Positions 13,666 through 28,000 of a stretch of DNA of 64,000 nt are shown here, in pieces. Positions within the stretch are counted from its first letter, which is position 1; the number at the start of each line of letters is the position of its first letter. The notes below the pieces were generated by a model that was not told the DNA's origin, ran no database searches, and worked only from the letters and a program-made list of their open reading frames with translations. The stretch comes from Larimichthys crocea (taxonomy: Eukaryota > Chordata > Actinopteri > Sciaenidae). Made by a program: the position numbers and the translations under genes. The stretch covers positions 2,392,695 to 2,456,694 of the forward strand of contig NC_040029.1 of the NCBI RefSeq assembly GCF_000972845.2. The letters run 5' to 3'.

Positions 13666-16600
13666 CTGGGAAACTGGCACTCATGTGTAGAGCATCAAAT
13701 ACATGACAATATGGGAATTTAATGTTGATTAGAAAGATTGTTCAACAAGTTGCTGGAGTTTCCACCCTGACCTGAAATGATCATTTTATAGATGTTACAA
13801 TGAGCACTGCAGTCACCATTCTTTGTGAAATGAAGCCACACTTTAGACTATTTCTTCCTGCACACCTTGACTCCTTGTTGTTTGAAGTTTTGCAATGTGC
13901 AACTGTTACAAAAACATGCCGGCATTGATAAAAGTCATTGATAAGCTCAAGCAATTTGGAAGCGATTCTCAAATAGACCTGGCTCTCGATTCCTATCCCT
14001 ACTCATAGCTTTGCAAAAGAGCGTAGCCCCTAAACACTATTTTTGCAGTTGCTGCACAGAGTGTCTTATGTTCATTAACTGCATGGCTGTTATTTTCTCT
14101 TGCCATCCTGTAGAAATGCAGCCTGGCTTTGGCAGAGATCCTCTGTGGGTCATGTGTCTGTGAGAACACAGATGAACAGACATCCCAAGGGAATTCTTAG
14201 TGCAATTATGGACAACAATTTGATCGGCATGATCTTGGAGTATCTATTCCCACACACAGCCAAGTTCACAAACACAAACACAATGCACTCAAGTTAGTAT
14301 TCAAGAAGCCAAGTCTTCCCAACATTCCATATCTCTGTAACCCTGCTCCCAGATGGCTGGGACGGTTTGTCTCACACACACACACACACATCGATGATGT
14401 TACATCCACAAGCTGGGCTAATGACACAGACACATGCATGCACACAATGTAGGGTCAGTCATGGGGATGCAAAGCCCGGCTGGATTACGTGGACACACAC
14501 ACGCAGGCACAGGTAAGACCTCCTATTACTAACAAGCACAAACAGGCTCTCAGTGAGTCCTGGTGAAAGACAGAGTTTGATCCTCTCTTTGCTCTGCTGT
14601 GTTCCTCTCCATCATCACATCTTTTGCTTTTGCATTCTTACACCCATCTCAGCATCTGTGTGTTATTATGCCATCAGTTCTCTGTGATTGCGTACACCGA
14701 CCTTGTAATCAAGCCAGACTCCGTCTCCACGTGTCTACATGTGTGCAGTCGTGTATTGCTGCTGTGCACGTGCTGGAAACCAGTCGTTGTGGTTGGTGTT
14801 ATGCAACTGCTCAAATTACTTTAAAAAGGAACAGATTTAGTGAAATTGGCCTTTTACATAACGACCGCAGTCTGCTTTCACTCAGTGTAATGTATGGTAG
14901 ACCAATAAACCAGAAATATGATGTTCCGCCTTTGTTATCAGTGAAACATATCCGAGTTACTCCTGAAGAATAAACGAAAGATGACAGGAAACTAACACCG
15001 CTTCATGTGTCAGGCCTGCTCTGTGTGTGTGTGTGCATTATGTAATTATATAATAAACATGGTCTGCTTACACTAATGTTATAACTCACACATAACACAG
15101 GGCCCCGTGGCTGGTCTACAATCAGGTTACATACTTGATCTACGTCGGATCATTTCCCTTCTGACTGAAGAGGCTGACTCAGTTTTTCCAGGCATCGGTA
15201 AATGCAATTATTTTGGATGTATGCTGTTTGCATGTGTGTGCGTGTGACCGTCAAATCATCAGGCACACACAGACTCACACACACACATACATGCATTCAT
15301 AGATGCATGCAGGTTTTGTGTGTCATTCAGACAGTTTACCCAGAAATGGACTGAACAAAAAACAAGTGAATCGACAGCTTTGCTAACAGCCAATCATCAA
15401 CCATGGTCAACAGCAAGAAGCCCAGCTCGGCTTACTTTACTGTCCATCACGACAGGAATGCAGGACATCAGAGGGGAAAACAAGAAAACATTTTCTCCAT
15501 AAAAGATTATCCAGTTTCGCCAAAATCAGTCAAATAGTTGGTGGGGTGTGACTTAAAGCGTCAGTGGAGCATCAACATGATTTAAAAATCTGTTTGTTTT
15601 TTTAATGGGGATTTGATTTTATCAACGCCACAGCTTCAGCCCAAAATTCAGGGGAACAAGTCAAATGGAACAAGTCGGGTTCACATTATTCTCATTTCCT
15701 TCATTTTCTCTAGTTGGTGAAAACCTAACCGAGACAGCTTCAAGTTGATTTCATAACTCTCTTCAGACACTGTCCTTTGGCAGACCAGCAAGTCCTGAAA
15801 CTGATCAGAATGCTGATGCAGTCTCCTCACAGCATGCTTACATTTTGCTTTAGGAGCATCAGCATGTTTTGTTTGTGGCTCCTAAACTTTGGATCTCACT
15901 CCCTTTGGACTTAAGCTCAAAAGCAGCTCCTGACCATTGCTTTATGGATTTTTATTCCAGTTTCATGAAGTTTTTACTGTTCTTACGTCTCTGTTTTATG
16001 CCTGCTGCCTTACTTTTTACTGTGAGGTTCTGCTATTGAAAGTTACTGTATGAATAAACGTCTTTCACAGATTTTTGCCTCCAGACAGGAAAGTTACCTT
16101 CACTGCCTGCAGGCCTAACACTGCCTTAGCCCTCCATTTCGGGTAAACAAGTTTTTTTGGGTATAGCACTATTACTGTTTGTTAGATTGATGTAAATATA
16201 GTTGCGTTTTCATAGTTTAAGAGCTTTCAACAGCACCTTCTAGGGTTTCTGGGGAGATCTGCGCAGGTTTGATCTGTCATCACTAATCAAACTGTGTGCA
16301 GCCACACAGTTTATTGCCAACATCCGAGCAGCCATGCCATTAACTCGTAGGTTTGTTTCTCTTCTCAGCTGCAATGGCAGGAGTCGGTTTACCTGAAACA
16401 GCTGCCAACAGCAGGACAGCTAACTGTTAAAAGTCAGCGACAGCAGTTATTTCACTTCCCCGACCCAGCAATGGCACTGCCACACGTTACATCGCCGACA
16501 CATGAGCTAAAATCAGATATTAAATCCTTTAAGCCCAGAAATCAGACAAAACATTATTTTATTTGACAAATGTTTTTCCAGACACGATTTTTATTTTTTT

Positions 16601-17851
16601 GCTCTGCTCACTACAGCTTTGATGCTGATTGACTTGAGCAGCTCGAAGACTGACTTCATGACGGAGAAATCCAATCCAAGACAGGAGTCTTGATGAGGAA
16701 AATGGTCTGAAAATAAGACAATAAATCTCTCATTTTTGGAGCGGATATTCACCTAAAATCTTTCTTAAAATACTTAAACAATTTAAAAAAAAAGTATATT
16801 TATTTTATATCAGGTTAAATGTGACGTGAAATCTGGCTTAAGTTCAAATTAAAAATGAAATAATGAACATATCATAGACACATGGCTTACACATGTCTTA
16901 TTGGGATTACAGAGTTGCAGAATACAGTATATGGGGGCTGATAAATTATTGCTCATCAAATTCTATTCATTCTGAATTCTCAAAACTTTTTAATAGGCTT
17001 TATGTACGGCATAATATAATATAATGATATATCTATGACAGACGTTTTTTTATGTAAAGTAAACGAACATTTGAAAAGTCAGGGCTAAAACAGTGATGAC
17101 GGTTAGATGTGTTTTGACCAGAGCTCTGCATTGTATTATGGGTGTCTTATCAGTATCAGCCATGAGAATCAGATTTCAAATTTATCAATTTTTAATAAAA
17201 AAAACAAAAAACAGATTGTGCATCCTTAGTTTCTAGTGTTTGCATAATAAATACACACAGTACTACAAACCGAAGAGTCTGAAGATCTATAAATTTATGT
17301 TCACATCAAAAAATATCAGTGCATGTATCAAATAAATGACTTACACGCTCCTATCTACATGCCATACAAAAATCAGCCTGCAGGCCAACAGTATTCTAGG
17401 TAGATATGAAATCTCATTAATATGTACAGCAAAGCTTCAACAAACAAAACAAGTATGAAGAAACTGTCTCAAGAGCTTCACACAGCTTCTGCACAGGTTC
17501 AGTTATATATCAACAAGTTAACAGGAAACTGAATGATCAGTAGACCTTTTTCACAGCAGCCATTTTGACATGAAACAGGGTCGACACAGGTGTTACCCAT
17601 GACACTAATTAAGGTTGCAGTGACGACATCTGTGTTTACCTGCTATACATGTCAAAATGGCTGCTCTGAAAAATAAAGTCTCTGTAACATAAATGTTTTT
17701 GTTTTGCTTTTTCTCGGTAATATCAATGTTTTTTTTTGTTTTTTTTCCTCTGTAATATCAATGTGAACACAGCAAACAGGTGAATGACGTCACACGCTGA
17801 TAACTACACAGCCCGGGCTAATTAAGCACCAAAGACAGCTAACAAAGACAT

Positions 17852-17882
17852 GGACAGACAGACAGACAGACAGACAGACAGA
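17852..17882. repeat. (GACA)n microsatellite
   Basis: About 31 bp of GACA tetranucleotide units. Confidence 0.93.
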
Positions 17883-18349
17883 GGGTGTATCTGACTCACG
17901 TTATTTGAAGTCCACGTCCACTCTTCCTCCCTTTCTTTTCAAGTCTCCGTGTCGACAGCTGTTCTGTTTGAAGACAAAAGTCTTCATTTCTTCTCCCTCC
18001 ACAGCTGCTAACCTAACTGACGAGCTTATTCCAACAAAATGCTGGTGACTGATATCATTAGCAATACTTAAACTGGCTAACTCTCACCCCTAATTAAAAT
18101 AATAAATAAAAATACTTACTATAGAATAATTTTTGTTTCTTGTAAGGTCAGACCATGACATGGTTTCTCCTCCTCTGTCCATTCACAGTCTCTGACAGTG
18201 AGTGCATATTCTTTCATAATTAAAAAAATCTTAATTAGCTTCACCTGGCTTCTCCAAGGAGACATGGGGAATGGTGCAATACCGTCTGTGACCACACAGA
18301 CCTGCTAACGCTTACAAATCATTACAACCAATAGGGGCGCTGTTTCACA

Positions 18350-18357
18350 GATAGATG

Positions 18358-18394
<37 letters not shown>
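18350..18394. repeat. (GATA)n microsatellite
   Basis: About 45 bp of ATAG/GATA tetranucleotide units with one interruption (GATGGATA) near its left end. Confidence 0.95.
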
Positions 18395-19040
18395 TCTGTC
18401 TTGTACCCACTCAAATATGATTGTGTATTTTGTGTTGTGGTAAGCCCTCACAGCATCATGTTCAGTCCCTAAGCATCATTAAGACAAAGATAAAGCAAGT
18501 CATTGGATAAAAACTGAAGCTGATTCACGAGTTTGGTCTGCCACCATACCACAGTCCAAGAGGGCTTCAGACCCTTGACTCCATGGTTTTGGCATGATTT
18601 TTCCATCAAGAGACTGATTCAAACTATTTGCGGCCACAGAAACCACATCTGAAACACAAATAATCTATTCCACATTCTTTGATCGGCATTTCAACTGCCG
18701 GGAACATTACATAGCTCCCATGATGCCTCTGTCATTACCAGACAGGTGGTGAAACGATGGGAGAAACAACGTCAGGATCATTTCCAAGACATTTCCAGGA
18801 CACAGATGCCCTTCACCTAAAGTCACTGCAATTTCCATGCGTAGTGTGATTTCATGAGCGGAAAACCAGAACAGTTAAAGGCTTACTGGCACTGGTAACA
18901 TGCTTTTGTTGATTAAAAAGCCATAAAATAAATCCAAATTATTCATATTAAATTATACATTTAATTAACTTATAATGAATGTGGTATAATAAAATTAGTA
19001 AAAAGATCACAATGAAGCCCAGAATCAATAGAAAAACATA

Positions 19041-19046
19041 TTTAAT
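19041..19046 (-). terminator. Candidate txndc16 poly(A) signal (ATTAAA)
   Basis: Reads ATTAAA on the minus strand, about 40 bp after the txndc16 stop codon. A second ATTAAA occurs near 18958. No canonical AATAAA was noticed close by, so the true 3' end is uncertain. Confidence 0.4.
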
Positions 19047-19083
19047 GAGCGATTTAGTGTCATTTCCCTCCCATCTTGGTCTG

Positions 19084-22000
19084 TTATAGTTCAGAGTGAG
19101 TGTTAGGGTTATTGTCAGGAGCTGGAGAGCTGGAGGTGGAATCTGTCTCTTCTTCTACAACCAGATCTTCTTCCACGTTTGCCTCTTCCTCGTCCACCTC
19201 TTCCTCTTCCTCTTCCTCTTCAGGGGTGTGCGAGTCGGCTTCCTGCGTGTCCATGATTTTCAGGAAGTCATAAAAATCGACAGCAGGAGGCCAGCTGTTC
19301 TCACCCAACGTCCCTGCAGAGACACACAGAGACAGATCTGTATTTACAACGTGCAACTTGATACGTGATTAAAGATGATACTGGCATTTAATCGAATGCA
19401 ACAACTATTTTTCATGGCAAATCAGCAAACATGATCCATAATACTAACTTATATATTAAGATAAATTGTACTGATTATAACGCAACGTTACAAAGCAAAT
19501 GTGTAACGATTGCCAAGAGCGATGCAAGGCAGGGGTCGAAGCTTTGCTGTGCTGCATGGGACTAGCATTGGTTGGTTCATTGTGTTGGATGATGAGGCGA
19601 GCTAGTTAGTATCACAGAGCGAATGGAAATAAAAACACAAACATTACAGACAGCAATGTGGAAACTTTGAGCTCTTTGGATGTTGCACAGCATTGGCCAA
19701 CTTCCAAAATATTGTATAATGCCAAAAAAATAGGACAAAAGTCGGCCTTTAAAACTCATCTTTGACAAATGAAAATTAAGCTTTGAAAAGTAAACTTCAG
19801 AGAGTCCAACGTTCCAAGGCTCTGGAAGGAATCAATATGTCGAGCTGCAGCTATTCGACACAACCAATTAAAAGAGGAGTTTTGGAAACTGTCTTGCAAG
19901 GCCACGGGAAGGAAAAAGTGGAAAAAGCTACTGTGCATCCCAAAGTGTTGCAGGTCTCCTGTTTCTCCATGGAGAATGAATGGAATGTGATGGATAACAA
20001 TCCCTAAACAGAGACAGGTCCCAGCACGACCGCTGTCTTATCTCGGCCAACACCTTCACAAACTACAGGTTTCAAAAAGGTCAAAGGTTAATGGCTCTAA
20101 AAATTTGAGGTTTAAAAAGTACCTGGACAATCACCTCTCAATTTAAAGACGTTTTTTACGTTCATTACACGTGGAGCTAAGCATTCCTCAGACAGGTGCG
20201 GCACGAGTTTGATTCTGCCACAGTTCAGTGAGGTTATCTGCGGGTCAGCAGGACCCGTATCATATTCGTCTTGAGAGCAGATGGTGTGCTGCAGTATATT
20301 TAAAGATGTTAGACATTATCAGCTCGTTCCTTTTTCTCCGTGACTATACGTTTCCACATAACTGTCACATCGGTTTTATCATCCTCCTGCTTTGTTCCAA
20401 CCTCCTGCTTTCTCTCCTTTTGGTTTAACAGTAGTTAAATCATCCTGATCAGTCTGCGTCGCTCAGAATTTGAGGCTCTAATCAGTTTCTTCAGTTCCAC
20501 TTTTTAATGTATTAAATTAACATCTGTATTTTAGATTTCTTGCACACTTAGCAGACACTGTGCTGACAATGTACCAGGATTCATCCAGGCAGAAATGTAA
20601 TCGTGCAGTGTGTGTGGAAAATCACTGCAGGTGGTCAGCTAATCACGGCATGTCGGCAGGCAATCACTGCAGACACGAGCGTCATGGCTGCAGCCAATAA
20701 CGTCACTGCTGAGGCTCCTGCTGCTTGAGAGAGGACAGTCTCTTAATTGCAAAAGAGATTTACGGTAAACCCAAGCTGCCATTTCTGCTTGAATTATTTT
20801 CCTATTTGACTTTTTTTGCTGTACATCACTTCCTCCTTCTTACCTGCTGGTGTCTCAGTGCTGTCCTCGATCCTCTGCAGCCACTGGAGCACAGAGGAGG
20901 CCACTATGGGGGTGTTTTGGGGATATTGGTAGATTTCATCCCCAGAGGGCAAATGGGTGAGGACCAGAGCAGGGAGTGGAGGCATCGAGTTCAGGTATAA
21001 CCCCAGGACAGACATACCAGCTGGAGTGCGACCACTGGAACAGAGACCATAAATAGAATATATAGACTGTGGTGTTTTGATGGATACATGATGGATGGAT
21101 CCATGTAGCGGGGTGAATCGAAACATTTTGATGGATGACTGAAGTACGGATCGATAACCCTGATTGATGTACGTACAGGTGGATCCAGCAGGCCAGGTAT
21201 GGCTCCATCCTCCACCCTCCAGACTCTACCAATCCTCTCATCTCCTCCACCAGAGCCTGGTTCTGCCTTTGCCCGATCTCATCCTCCTCTTCGCCCACAA
21301 AGAGGATCAGGAGGGCTTTACCCAGGGAGAGGAAGGACGGCAGGTTCTCCACCGTCAGCTCAGGCTGGAAATAAAATCAAATTTCAAATAGTAGGTTTGG
21401 CGATGGCCCAGTTTCTAAGTCACTTTTCTTGTTAAAAGAAATAACTTTTAACTGGACAGAGCTGGACATGATACAAATTAGGAAAGCGGCGCCACCAAAA
21501 GGGAGCTTTTACACTTCTGGCTATATCACAGCACCGCAACATAACTGGAGCAAAGTCTGTTAGTGCAAAGCAGCATAATAAAAACTCAAAGGAGAGCTAA
21601 ACTCGTTGAGCAACGTCTGCATTAAGGATCGCCGTTTCCACATCAGCTCTGTGTATTTGTTTAAACGAGCAAATGTAAACTCGGGCGTGATGCATTACTC
21701 TGACCTTGGATGTATTCAGGAAACCACGTCCAAACCCTGAGAATCCACATATGGTGCTTGTTATCTGCGGCATACTGTGAGCGATCCTATCTTGGCTTTC
21801 ACAGACTTCCAAGAAGTTGCGTCCACATCATTTATTTACGGCTATTTGATTTCATTTATGGCTGATTCATTTAGTTGGAACTTTTTGAGGGCGGCTGCAG
21901 TAAAACTTCCATCGGATAACTTAAGAAATACCTTTGTTTAGTCTTTCTGAGTGTAAACGTGACTTTATGAGACAGAGAGACGTATGAACACGTCGTCGGG

Positions 22001-25000
22001 TTTACCAGTGGGTGCAGCAGCGCGGCGTTGATTTGCGTGAGCAGGCCTTCAGCAGAGGTGGACACAGACAGCGTGGCCGGATGAGTCCTCCAAGATGGAA
22101 ACACAAACACGGCGGGAAGATCCACAGTGTGCTCTGCCGCCCTGCACAGCAAACAAACTTAAATAAATATTGAAGATCATACATGTAGCTCAATCAAAAC
22201 GATCTCAGCTTTTATTAAACGTAACCACACAACGGCTTAAGTGTCCTCTCAATGCCTGACTGAATTTTAATCAACTTTATTGACATGCTTCGCCCCTTTT
22301 CTTACTTCAAATCCAGACCAGAGCACTTAATTTAAGTGACTGTGTGAACTTCACACTCTGAAATAGGAGCTGAGGAGAAGCACTCAGAGGTGATCGTCAG
22401 GGGCAACCTTGAAACAGGAATGAGTAGACTGAATTTAGAGCTGTTACCATTTCTCTGCCAGCCCGTCTGTCAGCAGTCCAGTCAGCACCTCTCCTCTCAG
22501 TGACTTTGCCGCTTCAGTAAACGGTGACACACCTAGAAGACAAAGACAAACATCCCTGATATATCACAGATATGCACGGAGAGCCTTTAAGGGTCATTTC
22601 GTCTTTTCACATCCTCTTCAAGCCTAAATCATTAAGTAATCAATATTTTTCACACTGTCAGTGTGAAAAGAACCAAACTAGCAATTATTCTGTTAACAAG
22701 TGTTGTGTGTGTCATCTTCCTCTGTGTCATAGAGCTCCATTATCATCCAAAAACACATCAATAAGCACACTGTAGCACTGTCCACATGTTCCTTCATTAC
22801 CACGGACACACACACTTTCATTTATCTGGACTAGTTTATCCCACATACACCGTCTTGCTGTGCGAGGTACTTGCGTCTTTAGGAGTGTGCATAACATAGA
22901 AGTTCAGTGGCCGATCAAATACGTCCAAACACACTTTGCTCAGATGGTAGATTACTTCCGAACATGAAGCCTGTGCTTGCACAGTTTACCTCGTGATTGT
23001 AAATAGTTGCCACTGTGTGTGAAAATATGTGTTTATTCCTGTTTGAGGAACATTTGCTGACAACGCCAGTGTCCAGCTGTTTAAGGAGATCGCTGAAGTG
23101 ACGTGCGGACTCGCTGTTTCGCGGATTTTTTTTGTTTTTTACAGCGTACTGTACAGTATGAACGCGCATTGTGTTCTGCGTCCTGATTAACTAAGGGAGT
23201 ACTGTACAAAATGCGTGTAAAAAGGTGTATAAAAGTGTGTGGTTAGGGGTTTTACGGCCTTAAAACATGGATAATAATTGTAAAACTTACTTTGCGGATT
23301 TCGTTTATTGCAGGTTATTTTTAGAACGTATCCCCCGCGATAAACGAGGGACCACTGTATATATTTGTGATTCCTTTTGTGCGTCTTCAGAAGAAACCTT
23401 GCAGTCGAGTGCCACCGATGGAGGAGGGAAGTCGTAAAACATTTGAAAGAGAGACTAACACAATAGTTCTGCTCTTTCATTGGGATTTGGTTAACAGTAA
23501 TAAAATACAACAATAACAGCAGCCTTATGCTTTACTTATGCCCTTTCTCTACACGTTAAAAAGTGTTAAAGAGTTTTGATGTCAACTACTGAGGCATCAT
23601 TTAAAAGGCAATCAATAAACATCAAAAAGAGTTCATTCAAGGACTTTTCAAAGACTTTCCAGGTCCAATTCCCTCAAATTCATGAAGAAGATAAACTTCA
23701 TTGATCCCTCGATAGTGATATGCAAATGTGGAGAGGTGGTGGAGTGATGGGCAGCCACTTAAAGGTGTCCTGGGACCAGTTAGGGATTTGGTACCGTGCT
23801 CAAGGGCACATCGGCAGTGCCCAGGAGGTGAACTAAGCTACTGTTGCCCCCATAGTTAGAGACCCAGATCAAAGCTGAAGCCTATTTACTGTATATTTAT
23901 GTCTAATTTCAAAAAAACTTTCAAGGCCTTGATTTCAAACCCCGTTAAATTCACTAATCTTCACACATAAAGTGCCCCACAGCCTCTTACCTGTGTGTGT
24001 TTGTGTCTCAAACACTCCCAGTACTCTGTCAGGCTTATAGCCTGGGAGAGGCACTTCCTGAAGGAATGATGTCACTTCCTCTTGGGTGGACAGCAGCGCA
24101 GGAGAAGCTGGGCGGCTCCTGGTTAAAGAACAGACAATTAAAGATTTATACACAGACAAAAGGTACAAAGACTCATGGGGCTCTCTGGGCTTTTTGTTTC
24201 AGGCCTGCACTGTGTGGAGGATGTGGTGGAGGCTCTGATTGGTCCGATTCTGGACCGAGGAGACGCTCCTCGGTCAAGAGATAAAAGCACGGCTCAAATA
24301 CTCGGTGTATAAAAAAAAACATCCTGTGGATTTGTTATAGAAAACATGGCTACACATCAATATAAGCAATGACTCCAAGATCCCTCCAAAAAACCTATTT
24401 GTAAAAGCTCCAACACAGATTCATCATGTCCTGCTGTTTACATATGACAAAGCTCTTATACAAGTGTTTCCTGTGTGTGTTTGTTTGTCGTAGTGCAGAT
24501 AAATAATGGCTTATTTAAGGTTATGGTGAGGTCTAATGAGATAAAATGAAGTAAAGTTACAAGAACGACCCTCACTAGTAATGCAAACACTGTTAACTGA
24601 TGGATCTCATCTGTCCTTTTACTTTCTCTGCATCATTCTGATACAATCATGTTCCTTTATTTTGATAAAGACTCTCTGATGTCTAAGACAAACATCCCTA
24701 CAGGGACATTAAAGTTTATTGTGTCTTTCTTTTATTTTCTTTGACATATATGGGATTTTTAAAAGAGGAAGTATGCTTTAGTTGTAGGTGTTTATTCTAC
24801 TGCTAGACTCTTTTTTTATTCTCTAAAAAGTAAAATATGTCATTAAGAGATACTCCATCAATTAGTATTGCACTTCCATAAAGTTGAGGGACACATTAAA
24901 CAAAAGAATGTTCAAAATCAAACAGATGACGCCCAGTTATGCTGACTTTTAACCCCAAGAATCATGGATCCTACATTTCCCATGATGCCGCTTGACAGCA

Positions 25001-28000
25001 TCTTTCATTGGAGCCCTCCTTGATCTTTCAAATTCATGATTTCAAAATAATATCATAGTCTGAGGATTCGTCAGTCACTCACATCAGGATGAAGCGATGC
25101 AGCGCCTGAGTACCCAGCATTCCTTTGTAGTGTTGGGCCGACTCCTGAGGGCGGAGCAGCAAGACGCTGGGGAAGGCCGTGATTGGCTGGAATGGGATCG
25201 GGAGGGAGCCGCCTGACTGAGCGGCACAGAGGTCAGTCCACTCCACGCAGTTGACGGCGCACATCTGGACCGTGGAATCTGAAGAGATTCATTCATAAAG
25301 ACCAAGTCGTTTATGAACTCTGTTTATCTTTTTAAATCAATCACTGACGCTGCGTTTCAATGGTTGGTCAGCATCTCGATAATGTCTCTTCTGCCCTTGC
25401 CTTGGGAAGAATCCCTGTAGCCAACTGAAATGAACTTGCTGAGATCGGGCCAATTTGGTGCAATGGTAAGGTGGTAGTATAGAACGTGAAACATTAAACA
25501 ACATTTCAGTTGGAGTTTATGAGCTCATTTCCATCCAGGATGAAATCCGAAGCAGTATAGCACTAAACCTACAACTGGCCTGATCCATGATACTTTGTGA
25601 TAGTGGCCTCCGTGTGATGTATGATGTTATGTAATATCCAGGGCTGAGGGTATGTGAATCAGGAGAAATAAAGAAAACAAAGAAATATCTTTTCAACACC
25701 CCGTGAGGCAGTGGTTCTCAAACTGTGAGGCAAAGAAGAAACAACAGGAGGTTAGTTATCGAAGGCGCTGCTGATTCGCTTCTCTCACCAACATCTGCTT
25801 TGCTCTCCTGTTCATCTGCAAGTTTCTCTGCAACTTCGATGAAGGAACCGAGGACGGCCTCTGAAACAGCATCCCCTGGTGGAAAAAAACAGAAATTGCA
25901 GTTAATTCCATCCACACTTTAGCTCAGATTCACTTGACGCAAAGCAGGGAGATCGTGTCTTACATTTGAGGTAGAAGAGCACCACTGTCAGGCTGCTTTG
26001 AGCTACTGCGGCGTGGAAGTTCTCAGAGGTTAGTTGGGTAATTAAGTCCATGTCCAGCATGTTGCCTCTGTTTTCATAGACGGACAGCGCAATTTCATCG
26101 TCCAGCAATTCTGGAGAGAGACAAAAGCACATAAATACACAAAGATGCACTCCTCCATCCTCCTCTCTCCTTTGTTTCTCTTTATTCACCATCAGACACT
26201 TACCAAATATGGCATCATTCTCCTCATCGTACGCATCATACTTCTCCTCCTCCTCCTCTTTCTCTTGATATGTGAAGAGTTCCAACACCTCATCAAGGTC
26301 GTGCAAGGTCAAATACTTCAACTCTAAGCTCTAAAAGTATACACACACACACAGACACAAGCTAAAAATATGCATAAAGAAATGGGTAAAAATAACAATT
26401 AATCTTATTTTATGTGACCAACATACCTTCTCAGGCAGCCTGTACGCCACATTATATTCATCAGGCGTTTTCACTGCAGGACTCTGTCTGAACACACACA
26501 CACAAAACAGTGATAAAGGTGGATTTAGAGAATATGATCAGGTGATAATAGACACGAATAGACACCAAAAAAGCAAAGACTGAATAGATAAAGATTTTTA
26601 AATGATGTGTACCTGTGTACGAGCATCAGCAGGGCGAGGCCGCGAAGCCTCCAGGCCAGAGTGGTGGCAGTGTCCCGGTCCAGGTGCTCAGTTGCGGGGC
26701 GAGAGAACAGGAAGACCTGAGGGGTCTGCTGGTAGGGGAAGTGGGGGGCCTGGACTGAGGAGGGGTCGTCATATACTTCAGACTGAAGTGGAGAGACACA
26801 ATTATGTACAAATGGATACGTTATCTTCATTGTTTCATTGATACAAAATTAGAGAAGTTCATCTTGAAGTAGAAATGATTGACTAGTCAATGGACAGAAT
26901 TATTTGGCCACTGACCACAAGTGGAGCCTCCATGAGCTGCAGGAAGGAGTGCAGGTTGAGGGTGGTCAGGGGTTTCCTCATACGAGTCAGATGGCAGCGC
27001 TCAGAGCTGGTCTGGGTCGTGAACACACTTCGGACTCTACAGTGGAGGAACCACACTTGAGACGAGACGGACCGCTCATCGACACTGAAAGACAAACAGA
27101 GAGGAAGAGACGCATAATAAATACAATTATTATATTATTGTTAGAAACATTTCTTGTTTTAAATGGTACTCAGAGACAGACAGCACAAAATCTCAGAGCG
27201 TCTTTAAACAGTTTTTCACCACATGGAGGTAAAAAGATAAAGAACCTACCCTAAGTGCTCCAAAACTGGGCCTCCAGTTATGAGGATGAATTGGTATTTG
27301 GATCCGTACACGTAAGCCGTCGCCATCATCGATCTGTGCTCTTAGGTAATACAATCAGCAGAGACAATACAATTAATCTGATTAGTCATCCGAGTCAGTC
27401 AATTAATCAGACAATCTGTGAGTTTTATAGTCCTTAAATACGTCAGCAGGATCATCTCCATCGCTGACCACACATCAAACCACTCTCTCACTCTCTGTGC
27501 ATCAGCCTTCTCCTTCTTTTTCATACCTTGTGTTCCCAGACTGCGGACGTAACCCAACACAATGTCCTTCTTCCCCCTGGCTGCCTTCTCCATGGCCAGG
27601 AGGTCGGCGTCTGTGTGGACGTACCTGATCTCTTCGCGCAGAATGGCACTGGAAGGGAACAAGAGAGAGAGAATCAGAATCAGAAATACTTTAATAATCC
27701 CAGGAGGAAAGTCTAATGTCAAGACTTTCTGTCTTCCCCAACTTATCACTGACATCGAATCAGCTCACAAATACACACGTTTCATTTGTTAAAAAGGTTT
27801 TGTTATTTACAAAAACAGCTGGGCATTGTAGTTTTTTGCAAACGTTACTTAAACAACCATCAGACCTCACTGTTGGTGCTCGGTTTTTAATCATTTTTGG
27901 GATGACATTGGATCTCCACGCGAAGCAAGGACTGAAAATTGAAGCCTCACACAGCGCTGTTGCGTTACAACTGAGGCGGCGTTGCTCACTTACAACAGGA

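Larger units (their letters stand above)
1..19030. other. Gene-poor flank without recognisable coding exons
   Basis: About 19 kb on the 3' side of txndc16. Open frames here are short (160 codons or fewer); the longest run through CA/TG repeats, and none shows a family motif or a phase-matched series of splice sites. Contents seen: two long TG microsatellites, one CA microsatellite, GACA and GATA tracts, a hAT-terminus-like fragment near 12.95 kb, an L2-like retroelement fragment at 13.26-13.67 kb and fragments of a fish dispersed repeat near 9.8 and 11.2 kb. It may be intergenic or an intron of an unseen gene; enhancers cannot be judged from one sequence. Confidence 0.6.

Noticed and set aside
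22915..23513. Minus-strand frames of 84 and 108 codons in a txndc16 intron
   Set aside because: They fall in or beside a truncated transposon fragment, and the flanking txndc16 exons join in phase without them.
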